Shown here: one piece after another, positions 6,231-13,545 of the stretch
How the letters are laid out: each line of letters begins with the position of its first letter
How positions within the stretch are numbered: the first letter of the stretch is position 1
NCBI GenBank assembly: GCA_041685075.1
Contig: JAWLGN010000126.1
Location: 1 to 14,943 of the forward strand
Reading direction: 5' to 3'
DNA length: 14,943 nucleotides
Origin: JAMCRM01 sp041685075
GTDB taxonomy: Bacteria > Acidobacteriota > Terriglobia > Bryobacterales > Bryobacteraceae
The notes under the pieces: generated by a model
What the model saw: only the letters and a program-made list of their open reading frames with translations
Database searches by the model: none
Told to the model about the DNA's origin: nothing
Translations under genes and position numbers: made by a program

Positions 6231-9200
6231 ATGCGGCGAACAGTATTTTCCCTGCGGCCGGTTCCGCTGCTGGCGGGCTGGCTTTGCGCGGCGGCGGCCT
6301 ACGCCGCGACCTTCGGCGCCGTGGTGCCCATAGGCGGCCATGCCTCGGACCTGGCGCTCGATGAGGCTCGCGGTGTCGTCTACGTAGCGAATTTCACGGC
6401 CAACCGGGTGGAGGTCATCTCCCTACAGGACCGCACCGTCCGGACCTCGTTCAACGTGGCGCCCCAACCGGGCGCGCTGGCCATCTCGCCGGACCGCCGC
6501 TACCTGGTGGTGGCGCACTACGGGGCCTGGACCGCGCCCGGCACCAACCGGAACGCCCTCACGGTCATCCGTCTGGACGATAATTCCCGCCAGACCTTCG
6601 CCATGGGGTTCGCGCCCCTGGGAGTGGCCTTCGGCGCCGACGGCCTGGCCCTGGTGGTGACCGACTCGGACCTGGTGCTGTTCGATCCCGTGTCGGGCAT
6701 CATGCAGCCGGTGGGCAACCTGGTGGACCTGGCGGCGCAGGTGCTCCCGGTTCCACAGGGATCCATGCCCCCCACTATCCTGACCGCCTCGGTGGCGGCC
6801 AGCGGCGACGGCATGCAGATCTACGGCCTGGCCAGCCTGGAGGAAGGGGTGATCCGCTACCACTACGACGTGCGGCGGCGTCTGCTCACCTCCTTTGCCT
6901 TCACGGCTAGCCCGCCGGTAGGGCCGCGCGTGATCAGCCCCAGCCGCGACGGCTCGTCCTATCTTGCCGGCTGGGGGCTGTTCGATCCCGACAACCGCCT
7001 GATCTCGCAGTTCCCCAACACCACGGGCGCGCTCGAACGGGGCAGCCACGCCATCGACATGGACGCCGGAGTGATCTACGCGCAGTTCCCCTCGGCCATC
7101 TCCGATGACACCGGGGAGCCGGAGATTCCCACCCTGCTGGTCCTCGACGCGGAGAACCTGGCGGTGCGGGAGCGCATCCGGCTGCCGGAAAATCTCGCCG
7201 GACGCTCCGTGCTGAACGCCGCCCGCGACGTGATGTACTCGGTTTCCGACAGCGGCCTGATGGTGCTCCCCGTGGGATCGCTCGGTGCGGCGCCCCGGGT
7301 GGCGGCCTTGCATGAGGACCTGGTCTTCCGGGGCAATGTCTGCGACCGCAGGGTGATCACTCAGGACCTGGCGATTGTGGATCCGGGCGGCGGAGCCACA
7401 AACTTCGTCCTTTCGGTCGACGCGCCCGGCATCAGCGTGATGCCGGAGGCCGGCACCACCCCGATGATCGTGCAGGTGCGCGTGGATCCCGCCACCTGGC
7501 AGAACCAGACCGGCACCGCCACGGTGCTGCTGAATATCCACTCCAGCGCCGCGGTGAACATTCCCCGGCCCGTGCGGCTGCTCATCAACAACCGCAACCC
7601 GGAGCAGCGCGGCACCTTCATCAACGTGCCCGGGAAGCTGGCGGATATCCTGGCCGACCCGGCGCGCGACCGCTTCTACGTGCTGCGCCAGGACCGCAAC
7701 GAGGTGCTGGTGTTCGACGGCGCCACCCAGACCCAGGTGGCCGTGCTGAAGACCTACAACACCCCCACCCAGATGACCATCACCTACGACCACAAGTGCC
7801 TGCTGGTGGGGCACGACGACTCGCAGTTTGCCGCCGTCTTCGACCTGGACACCTTCGAGAAGCAGCCGCCCATTATCTTCCCCTTCGGCCATTACCCGCG
7901 TTCGGTGGCGGCCTCCGGGAGGGCCATTCTGGGGCTGTCGCGCAAGGCCGACGGCACCGGCACCATCGACGTGGTGAACATGGCCACCCGCCGCGCCACC
8001 AACCTGCCCAGCCTGGGGGTTTACGAGAACAAGCTGCACGTGAACACGGTGCTCGCGGCCTCACCCAACGGCGCCACCATCCTGGCCGCTTCGGCCGACG
8101 GCTCCGTGATGCTCTATAACGCCTCGGCCGACACTTTCACCATTTCGCGCAAGGACTTCGAGGAACTCTCCGGCGCCTTTGCGGCTTCGAACTACCAGAT
8201 GTACGTGGTGGACAACCATCTGCTGAATGCCTCGCTGGTGCCGGTGGGCAGGATGGAAAGCGCCACGGGCGCTTCTTCCGGATTCGTCTTCGTGGACCAG
8301 GGCGGTTTCCGCAGCACCACGCCCGGCGATGCGGCTCCGGGGGTGATCCAGCGCATGGACCTTTCAAGCGCGGCCGGCATCCGGCCCACCCGCATGGCGG
8401 AAGCGCCGCTTTCCCCAACGATTTGCAGTTCCAGCAAGGTGAGGGGTTTCACCCGCACGCTGGCGGCGCTGGCCAGCCGCACGGCGGTGGTATCGCTCAC
8501 GCAATCGGGCATCACGGTGCTGCCCTGGAACTACGACGCCGCGGTGGCGCCGCCGCGCATCGCGCAACTGGTGAACGCGGCGGACATGAGCCTGCCGGTG
8601 GCTCCCGGCGGGCTGGTCACCCTGTGGGGCGAGAACTTCAGCCCGGTGAACATGGCCACCCAGGAAGTGCCGCTGCCGACGGCGCTGGGAGAATCGTGCC
8701 TGACGGTCAACGGCGTGGCGGTGCCCATGCTCTACGTCTCTTCGAACCAGATCAACGCCCAGTTGCCCTTCAACATGGATGGGCAAGCCATGCTGGTGCT
8801 GCACACCCCGGGCGGAACCAGCGACAGCTTCGGCTTCACGGTCATGCCGGCCGCTCCCGGGGTCTTCCGCAGCGGCGTGGCGGGTCCCCTGACCAACCTC
8901 CCCACCGTGCTGCGCGCGGTGAACGGGGAGTTGGTGACGGGATCGAACCCCATTCACCCTGGCGACCGCATCGTGATCTACGCCGCGGGGCTCGGCCCCA
9001 CGGAGCCCGCCGTCGAGGCCGGTGTTCCGGCGCCCTGCGATCCGCTGGCCCGGGTGGTCATCGAGCCCACCGTGACCCTCGGGGGTGTGCAGTTGGTGCT
9101 GGAGTATGCCGGGCTGGCGCCGGGGCAGATCGGGGTCTACCAGATCAACGCCTTGGTGCCGGGCCATGTGCCGCTGGGGATGGAAATCCCGCTCTCCATG

Positions 9201-9248
9201 GTACAGGGCGGCGGTTCCACGACCCTCAACGTGCGGGTAGTGGACTAA
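6231..9248 (+). CDS. Secreted double beta-propeller protein with C-terminal TIGR03437 domain
   Basis: An exported protein of 1005 residues. It has a Sec signal peptide MRRTVFSLRPVPLLAGWLCA with likely cleavage after AYA (residue 25). Residues about 36-355 are YVTN/WD-like propeller repeats (ASDLALDEARGVVYVANFTA, GALAISPDRRYLVVAHYG, GVAFGADGLALVVTDSDL). About 365-453 is an immunoglobulin-like domain resembling BACON or similar folds (FVLSVDAPGISVMPEAGTT). About 460-770 is a second propeller-like region (LADILADPARDRFYVLRQD, NTVLAASPNGATILAASADG). About 776-1005 is TIGR03437, with APGGLVTLWGENF, YVSSNQINAQLPFNM (835-849) and YAGLAPGQIGVYQINALVPG. No membrane anchor or LPXTG-like signal follows, so it is probably periplasmic, surface or secreted. 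It starts at ATG 6231 without a clear Shine-Dalgarno. It is divergent from the other TIGR03437 gene and 12 bp upstream of a barrel candidate. The ligand or enzyme activity is unknown; no catalytic motif is visible. Confidence 0.88.
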   Translation: MRRTVFSLRPVPLLAGWLCAAAAYAATFGAVVPIGGHASDLALDEARGVVYVANFTANRVEVISLQDRTVRTSFNVAPQPGALAISPDRRYLVVAHYGAWTAPGTNRNALTVIRLDDNSRQTFAMGFAPLGVAFGADGLALVVTDSDLVLFDPVSGIMQPVGNLVDLAAQVLPVPQGSMPPTILTASVAASGDGMQIYGLASLEEGVIRYHYDVRRRLLTSFAFTASPPVGPRVISPSRDGSSYLAGWGLFDPDNRLISQFPNTTGALERGSHAIDMDAGVIYAQFPSAISDDTGEPEIPTLLVLDAENLAVRERIRLPENLAGRSVLNAARDVMYSVSDSGLMVLPVGSLGAAPRVAALHEDLVFRGNVCDRRVITQDLAIVDPGGGATNFVLSVDAPGISVMPEAGTTPMIVQVRVDPATWQNQTGTATVLLNIHSSAAVNIPRPVRLLINNRNPEQRGTFINVPGKLADILADPARDRFYVLRQDRNEVLVFDGATQTQVAVLKTYNTPTQMTITYDHKCLLVGHDDSQFAAVFDLDTFEKQPPIIFPFGHYPRSVAASGRAILGLSRKADGTGTIDVVNMATRRATNLPSLGVYENKLHVNTVLAASPNGATILAASADGSVMLYNASADTFTISRKDFEELSGAFAASNYQMYVVDNHLLNASLVPVGRMESATGASSGFVFVDQGGFRSTTPGDAAPGVIQRMDLSSAAGIRPTRMAEAPLSPTICSSSKVRGFTRTLAALASRTAVVSLTQSGITVLPWNYDAAVAPPRIAQLVNAADMSLPVAPGGLVTLWGENFSPVNMATQEVPLPTALGESCLTVNGVAVPMLYVSSNQINAQLPFNMDGQAMLVLHTPGGTSDSFGFTVMPAAPGVFRSGVAGPLTNLPTVLRAVNGELVTGSNPIHPGDRIVIYAAGLGPTEPAVEAGVPAPCDPLARVVIEPTVTLGGVQLVLEYAGLAPGQIGVYQINALVPGHVPLGMEIPLSMVQGGGSTTLNVRVVD

Positions 9249-9260
9249 GCGAGAACGACT

Positions 9261-9896
9261 ATGTCACTCAAATATATCGCCTTGTGTAGCTTGGGCCTGA
9301 CCGCCTGCCTGGCCCAGCAGTACGAGATCGGCGGCACTGCCGGCGCCGGATTCGCCACCGGAGCCACCGTGACCGCGCCCGCCGGCACGGCCACCGCGGG
9401 CTTCAAAAGCGGAGCCCTGTTCGGCGGCTTCCTGGGCCACCACATGTATGAGCGGGTGAGCGGAGAGGTGCGCTACACCTACCTGATGCACGATCTGAAG
9501 CTCAGCGCGGGCGGCCAGGAGCCGACCTTCGGGGCGCAGGCGCATGCCCTGCACTACGACGTGCTGGTCCATACCCGCGACCGCGAGTCTCCGGTGCAGC
9601 CTTTTGTGGCGGGCGGCGGCGGCATGATGCTCTATCGCGGCACGGGGAAAGAAGCCGCCTACCAGCCGCTGGGCGAGTTCGCCTACCTGACGAAAACCCG
9701 GGATGTGCGCCCGCTTCTCAGCGTGGGGGGCGGCGTGCGTGTCCGGCTCGGCCCGCGGCTGTGGCTGCGAGCGGAGTTCCGCGACTACATCACTCCCTTC
9801 CCGGAGAAGGTGATCGCACCGGCCAGCGGCGCCAGCGTCAGCGGCTGGGTGCACAATATCGTGCCCATGGCGAGCATCAGTTACACGTTCCAGTAG
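9261..9896 (+). CDS. Small outer-membrane beta-barrel-like protein
   Basis: The 211 residues are made of alternating glycine/aromatic beta strands (SGEVRYTYLMHDLKLSAGG, ALHYDVLVHTRD, PFVAGGGGMMLYRGTG, LLSVGGGVRVRLGPRLWLR, MASISYTFQ). This is the pattern of 8-stranded outer-membrane barrels such as the OmpA-N/OMP_b-brl class. The length and near-terminal Phe (SYTFQ) fit a BAM-inserted barrel, although the last residue is Gln rather than Phe. The N-terminus MSLKYIALCSLGLTACLAQQ is a signal sequence. It can be read as signal peptidase I cleavage after CLA, or as a lipobox LTAC with Cys16 as a lipidated residue. It lies 12 bp after the propeller gene, so the two are almost certainly cotranscribed, which suggests a surface partner role. 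The function is unknown. Confidence 0.8.
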   Translation: MSLKYIALCSLGLTACLAQQYEIGGTAGAGFATGATVTAPAGTATAGFKSGALFGGFLGHHMYERVSGEVRYTYLMHDLKLSAGGQEPTFGAQAHALHYDVLVHTRDRESPVQPFVAGGGGMMLYRGTGKEAAYQPLGEFAYLTKTRDVRPLLSVGGGVRVRLGPRLWLRAEFRDYITPFPEKVIAPASGASVSGWVHNIVPMASISYTFQ

Positions 9897-10125
9897 TGGG
9901 GGGGCGGGCTGCCCCCGCTCGCAACAGCATCTCCGTGCGTACAAATCCGGCGGGCGGCCGGCTCACGCCGGCCCCGTTCCGCGGTATCGTAATCGCATGG
10001 CAACACCCGGCCGGCGGCGCATTTTGTTGTGCCCGATCCTTTTCGTCCCACGTCCAACGTACTGTAAGCACCAGTGCCCGTCAGGGCCGCCGCAGAAGGT
10101 TCCAAAATCGCACATCAAATATCCT

Positions 10126-10173
10126 GGAAGCAGTTGCCGCGTTCGTCGCGGAAGCAGTTGCCGCGCCCGTCGC
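10126..10173. repeat. Tandem 24-bp repeat, two copies, each with a small hairpin
   Basis: Copies at 10126-10149 and 10150-10173 are adjacent and differ at two bases. Each includes GGAAGCAGTTGCCGCG and then CGTCGC. Each holds an inverted repeat CCGCG/CGCGG (10137-10141 with 10147-10151; 10161-10165 with 10171-10175) around a 5-base loop. Both differences fall in the loop (TTCGT versus CCCGT), so the stems are identical. The array ends 14 bases before the Shine-Dalgarno of the ABC ATPase. Confidence 0.8.
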
Positions 10174-10187
10174 GGCTTACACCGGCT

Positions 10188-10193
10188 GGAGGT
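10188..10193 (+). promoter_or_regulatory. Strong Shine-Dalgarno that sets the ABC ATPase start
   Basis: GGAGGT lies 6 bases before the ATG at 10200. This makes 10200 the start, rather than the upstream in-frame ATG at 10074, whose extension would only translate the tandem repeat. Confidence 0.75.
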
Positions 10194-10199
10194 GTATCG

Positions 10200-10937
10200 A
10201 TGAAGCCGTCCGGCACACCCGGCGACGTGGTGATTCGCACGGAGAACCTGACGAAGATTTATCGTTCGGGCAACGCCGACCTGGTGGTGTTCGCCGATTT
10301 GAATATGGAGGTATACCGTGGCGAGCGTCTGGCGCTGGTAGGCGAATCCGGAGCAGGCAAGTCCACTCTTTTGCACCTTTTAGGTGGCCTGGACAGGCCC
10401 ACGAGGGGTGCGATATACTACGATGGAAGAGAAATCTCAGGACTCACTGATTCGGAACTCGCAGATTTTCGCAACCGCGAGCTCGGCTTCGTCTGGCAGA
10501 TTCACTATCTCCTGCCTGAATTCACCGCCTTGGAGAACGTGATGATGCCTCTACTGATCCGGGGCTGCGCCCGTGACCGGGCGGCTTCGGACGCTCTGGC
10601 GAGGTTGGATGAAGTCGGTCTTAAAGCCCGGGCAACCCATCGCGCCGGCGAACTTTCCGGGGGGGAACAGCAGCGCGTCGTACTGGCGCGCGCCCTGGTG
10701 GGCAACCCTTCCGTGCTGCTTGCCGACGAACCCACCGGTAACCTGGACTTCAGGACCGGCGAAATGATTTTTGAACTGCTCGAGGGGTTGCATCGCTCGC
10801 ATCGGCTTACTTCCGTTTTTGTCACCCATAATCTGTTGTTTGCAAAGCGCTGTGACCGGATTTTGGAGATGGGAAGCGGCGGGTTGTCGGCTTGGATCGC
10901 GCAACCCGGAACCGGTGCGGAGTATCTTAAGTTCTAG
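10200..10937 (+). CDS. ABC transporter ATP-binding protein, LolD/MacB-type
   Basis: The cytosolic ATPase subunit of an ABC system, 245 residues and full length for the LolD/MacB/FtsE class. Motifs in order are Walker A GESGAGKST (48-56), Q-loop GFVWQ (Gln100), signature LSGGEQQR (152-159), Walker B with VLLADEPTGNLD (172-183; catalytic Glu177) and the H-loop His210. The stretch IHYLLPEFTALENVMMPLLI after the Q-loop closely resembles LolD, which powers release of lipoproteins from the inner membrane with LolC/LolE. No permease gene is adjacent, so the partner must be encoded elsewhere and the substrate is not proven; MacB-like export is the alternative. Parts of the first half (about 10340-10560) are visibly less GC-rich than neighbouring genes. 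The next gene, clpC, starts 15 bp after the stop, which indicates an operon. Confidence 0.9.
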   Translation: MKPSGTPGDVVIRTENLTKIYRSGNADLVVFADLNMEVYRGERLALVGESGAGKSTLLHLLGGLDRPTRGAIYYDGREISGLTDSELADFRNRELGFVWQIHYLLPEFTALENVMMPLLIRGCARDRAASDALARLDEVGLKARATHRAGELSGGEQQRVVLARALVGNPSVLLADEPTGNLDFRTGEMIFELLEGLHRSHRLTSVFVTHNLLFAKRCDRILEMGSGGLSAWIAQPGTGAEYLKF

Positions 10938-10941
10938 GGGG
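10936..10941 (+). promoter_or_regulatory. clpC ribosome binding site overlapping the ABC ATPase stop
   Basis: AGGGGG begins within the TAG stop codon (10935-10937) of the ATPase gene and lies 11 bases before the clpC ATG at 10953. The spacing is a little long. The overlap of stop and binding site suggests coupled translation of the two genes. Confidence 0.45.
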
Positions 10942-10952
10942 CGTCACGCTTT

Positions 10953-13430
10953 ATGTTTGAGAGATACACGGAGAAGGCGAGAAGAGTGATCTTCTTCGCC
11001 CGGTACGAGGCCAGCCAGTTCGGCAGTCCTTATATCGAAACCGAGCACCTGCTTCTCGGTCTCCTGCGGGAGGACAAGGCCCTGGCGAACCGCTTCCTCC
11101 GGTCGCACGCAGCCATTGAATCCATTCGCAAGCAGATCGAGGGCCATACGACCATTCGGGAGAAGGTTTCCACTTCGGTCGATCTGCCGCTGAGCCACGA
11201 GTGCAAGCGCGTGCTGGCCTACGGCGCCGAAGAAGCCGAGCGGTTGAACCACAAGCACATCGGCACCGAGCACCTGTTGCTCGGCTTGCTGCGCGAGGAG
11301 AAGTGCTTCGCTGCGGAGATCCTGCACGAGCGGGGACTGCGGCTGTCCACCATCCGGGAAGAACTGGCGCGCTCCCAATCCGAGAAGGTAGCCTCCAGCC
11401 GGCCCAAGGAGAGTTCGCTGCTGGCCGAGTTCAGCCGCGACCTCACCCAGGCCGCCATGGACAACCTGCTGGATCCCCTGGTGGGGCGGGACTATGAACT
11501 GGAGCGCGTGGTGCAGATCCTGTGCCGCCGCACCAAGAACAACCCCGTGCTCATCGGCGAGCCGGGCGTGGGGAAGACCGCCATCGTGGAGGGCCTGGCG
11601 CAGCGCATCGCCGAGGGTGACGTCCCTTCCTTCCTGGCCGACAAGCGCATCCTGGCGCTGGATTTGTCCTTGATCGTAGCGGGCACCAAGTACCGCGGCC
11701 AGTTTGAAGAGCGGCTGAAGACCATCATGAAGGAGTTGATGGACAACCAGAACGCCATCATCTTCATCGACGAGCTGCACACCCTGGTGGGCGCGGGCTC
11801 GGCCGAGGGGTCGCTCGATGCCGCCAATATCCTGAAGCCGGCGCTGTCGCGCGGCGAAATCCAGTGCATCGGCGCCACCACGCCCGCGGAGTTCCGCAAG
11901 TCCATCGAGAAGGACCGCTCACTGGAGCGCCGCTTCCAGGCCGTCAAGGTGACGCCGCCGAGCGAACTGGATGCCGTGAAGATTCTGTTCGGCATCAAGG
12001 ATCGCTACGAGAAGTTCCACGCGGTCAGCTACACGGACGATGCCGTGGAGACCGCGGTGTTCACCTCCAGCCGCTACATTCCGGACCGCTTCCTGCCCGA
12101 CAAGGCCATCGACCTGATCGACGAGGCCGGCGCGCGGGTGAAGCTGCGCCAGACCACGCTGCCCAGCGACCTGGCCGACATCCAGAAGCGCATCAAGTTC
12201 ATCGTGCACCGCATGGAGAACGCCATCGCCAACCACGAGTTCGAAAAAGCGCGCTTCTACTCCGATGAAGAACGCAAGGAGCGCGAGAACATGCGCATCC
12301 TGCGGGAGAAGTACAACCTGGACGACTCCTCCACCGGCATCGTCACCAAGGACGATATCGAAGAGGTGGTGGCCCGCTGGACCGGCGTGCCCATGACCTC
12401 CATCAAGGAGGAGGAGATCGCCAAGCTGCTGCGCATCGAGGAAGAGCTGCACAAGCGCGTGGTGAGCCAGGACAAGGCCATTTCGGCGCTGGCACGCGCC
12501 ATCCGCCGCTCGCGCGCCGGGTTGAAATCGAGCGCCCGGCCGGCCGGTTCGTTCCTCTTCCTGGGACCCACCGGCGTGGGCAAGACCGAGGTGGCCCGCG
12601 CGCTGGCCGAGTTCCTGTTCGGCAGCGAAAAGTCGCTGATCCGCTTCGACATGTCCGAGTTCATGGAGAAGCACGCGGTTTCCAAGCTCATCGGTTCGCC
12701 TCCCGGCTACGTCGGCTACGAAGAGGGCGGGCAGCTCACCGAGCGCGTGAAGCGCAACCCGTACTCCATCATCCTGCTGGACGAAATCGAGAAGGCCCAC
12801 CCGGATATCTACAACATTCTGTTGCAGGTCTTCGAGGACGGGCAGTTGACCGACGGGTTGGGCAACCAGGTGGACTTCAAGAACACCATCATCATCATGA
12901 CCTCGAACCTGGGCGCGCGGTTTTTGGAGAAGCGCGGGCACCTGGGCTTCTCGGCCCCCAGCTCCGAGGGCATTCCCGGGAAGGTGGAAGACATGGTTCG
13001 CGGGGAGGTGAAGCGCGCCTTCAACCCCGAATTCCTGAACCGGCTGGATGAAGTGATTCTGTTCAACTCGCTGACCGACGACGAACTCATCCAGATCATC
13101 GGCCTGATGGTGGATCAGGTGAACAAGAACCTGGTTGCCAAGCAGATCAAGATCCGGCTGGGCGACGACGCGGCCCGGTACATTCTGGAGAAGACCTGCG
13201 CGGACCGCAGTTATGGCGCGCGCCCGCTGCGCCGCGCCTTGCAGCGGTACATCGAGGACCCGCTCTCGGAGCTGTTGATTCAGGGCTCCCTGCCGCGGCC
13301 TTCGGAGTTGGAGGTTTACCTGGGGGACACCGGGATTTACTACCGGCCCATCACCCAGGAGACCGAAGCGGTGCCTGCCGGCGCCCCGGCCGAACCGGTG
13401 CCCGGCACCCTGCTCTACAACTTCAGCTAA
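10953..13430 (+). CDS. clpC: ATP-dependent Clp protease ATP-binding subunit ClpC
   Basis: An HSP100 unfoldase that threads proteins into the ClpP peptidase in the cytosol. Its 825 residues are typical for ClpC. Domains are: two Clp_N repeats (about 3-70 and 80-145, each with the TEHLLLGLLREE/D signature); AAA-1 with Walker A GEPGVGKT (202-209), Walker B IIFIDE (269-274) and arginines 326-327; a UVR/middle domain (about 408-450, IQKRIKFIVHRMENAI), which marks ClpC rather than ClpA or ClpB; and AAA-2 with Walker A GPTGVGKT (538-545), Walker B ILLDE (607-611) and sensor-2 GARPLRR (755-761). LGF at 664-666 sits where ClpC and ClpA carry the ClpP-docking loop, so ClpP interaction is expected. A proline/glutamate-rich tail ends LLYNFS. 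It is cotranscribed with the upstream ABC ATPase and ends at a strong terminator. No CtsR/McsAB neighbours are seen, unlike in Firmicutes. Confidence 0.97.
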   Translation: MFERYTEKARRVIFFARYEASQFGSPYIETEHLLLGLLREDKALANRFLRSHAAIESIRKQIEGHTTIREKVSTSVDLPLSHECKRVLAYGAEEAERLNHKHIGTEHLLLGLLREEKCFAAEILHERGLRLSTIREELARSQSEKVASSRPKESSLLAEFSRDLTQAAMDNLLDPLVGRDYELERVVQILCRRTKNNPVLIGEPGVGKTAIVEGLAQRIAEGDVPSFLADKRILALDLSLIVAGTKYRGQFEERLKTIMKELMDNQNAIIFIDELHTLVGAGSAEGSLDAANILKPALSRGEIQCIGATTPAEFRKSIEKDRSLERRFQAVKVTPPSELDAVKILFGIKDRYEKFHAVSYTDDAVETAVFTSSRYIPDRFLPDKAIDLIDEAGARVKLRQTTLPSDLADIQKRIKFIVHRMENAIANHEFEKARFYSDEERKERENMRILREKYNLDDSSTGIVTKDDIEEVVARWTGVPMTSIKEEEIAKLLRIEEELHKRVVSQDKAISALARAIRRSRAGLKSSARPAGSFLFLGPTGVGKTEVARALAEFLFGSEKSLIRFDMSEFMEKHAVSKLIGSPPGYVGYEEGGQLTERVKRNPYSIILLDEIEKAHPDIYNILLQVFEDGQLTDGLGNQVDFKNTIIIMTSNLGARFLEKRGHLGFSAPSSEGIPGKVEDMVRGEVKRAFNPEFLNRLDEVILFNSLTDDELIQIIGLMVDQVNKNLVAKQIKIRLGDDAARYILEKTCADRSYGARPLRRALQRYIEDPLSELLIQGSLPRPSELEVYLGDTGIYYRPITQETEAVPAGAPAEPVPGTLLYNFS

Positions 13431-13455
13431 CGCAAGACCAACCGACGATCGAAAG

Positions 13456-13485
13456 AAAAGCCCGGCCGCAAGGCCGGGCTTTTTT
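13456..13485. terminator. Strong, probably bidirectional intrinsic terminator
   Basis: The left arm AAAAGCCCGGCC (13456-13467) pairs perfectly over 12 bp with the right arm GGCCGGGCTTTT (13472-13483) around the tetraloop GCAA, followed by more T. It ends clpC 25 bp after its stop codon. The A-rich left side supplies a T-rich tail on the minus strand, so it can also end the convergent hydrolase gene. Confidence 0.92.
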
Positions 13486-13545
13486 CATGGCGCGCGGGCG
13501 GAGTGAGGCGGGCTCGCGCTGCTGGAGTGAAGCGGCCCCGTGCCG

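Larger units (their letters stand above)
9897..10199. other. Non-coding gap with GC hairpins between the barrel gene and the ABC ATPase gene
   Basis: No convincing gene lies in these 303 bases. Two hairpins follow the barrel gene. One has stem GGGGGC (9900-9905) and GCCCCC (9911-9916) with a 5-base loop. The other has perfect 7-bp arms GGCCGGC (9956-9962) and GCCGGCC (9967-9973) around TCAC. Neither is followed by a run of T, so they are not classic intrinsic terminators but could end or stall transcription. A 24-bp tandem repeat lies at 10126-10173. I could not pick a confident promoter for the downstream operon. An in-frame extension of the ATPase runs back to 10074 but is unlikely to be translated. 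Confidence 0.5.

Noticed and set aside
6423..8039. A 538-codon open frame on the minus strand opposite the propeller gene
   Set aside because: The product is a His/Gly/Arg-rich low-complexity sequence without family motifs, and the plus strand encodes clear propeller repeats. It is a shadow frame.
10126..10173. CRISPR-like repeat
   Set aside because: There are only two directly abutting copies with no spacers, and no cas genes are nearby.
10074..10199. N-terminal extension of the ABC ATPase that would translate the tandem repeat
   Set aside because: A perfect Shine-Dalgarno at 10188-10193 precedes ATG 10200, the protein from there is full length, and the extension has no counterpart in the family.
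11919..12941. A 340-codon minus-strand frame inside clpC
   Set aside because: It lies wholly within an unmistakable clpC gene and shows no independent domain or start signal.
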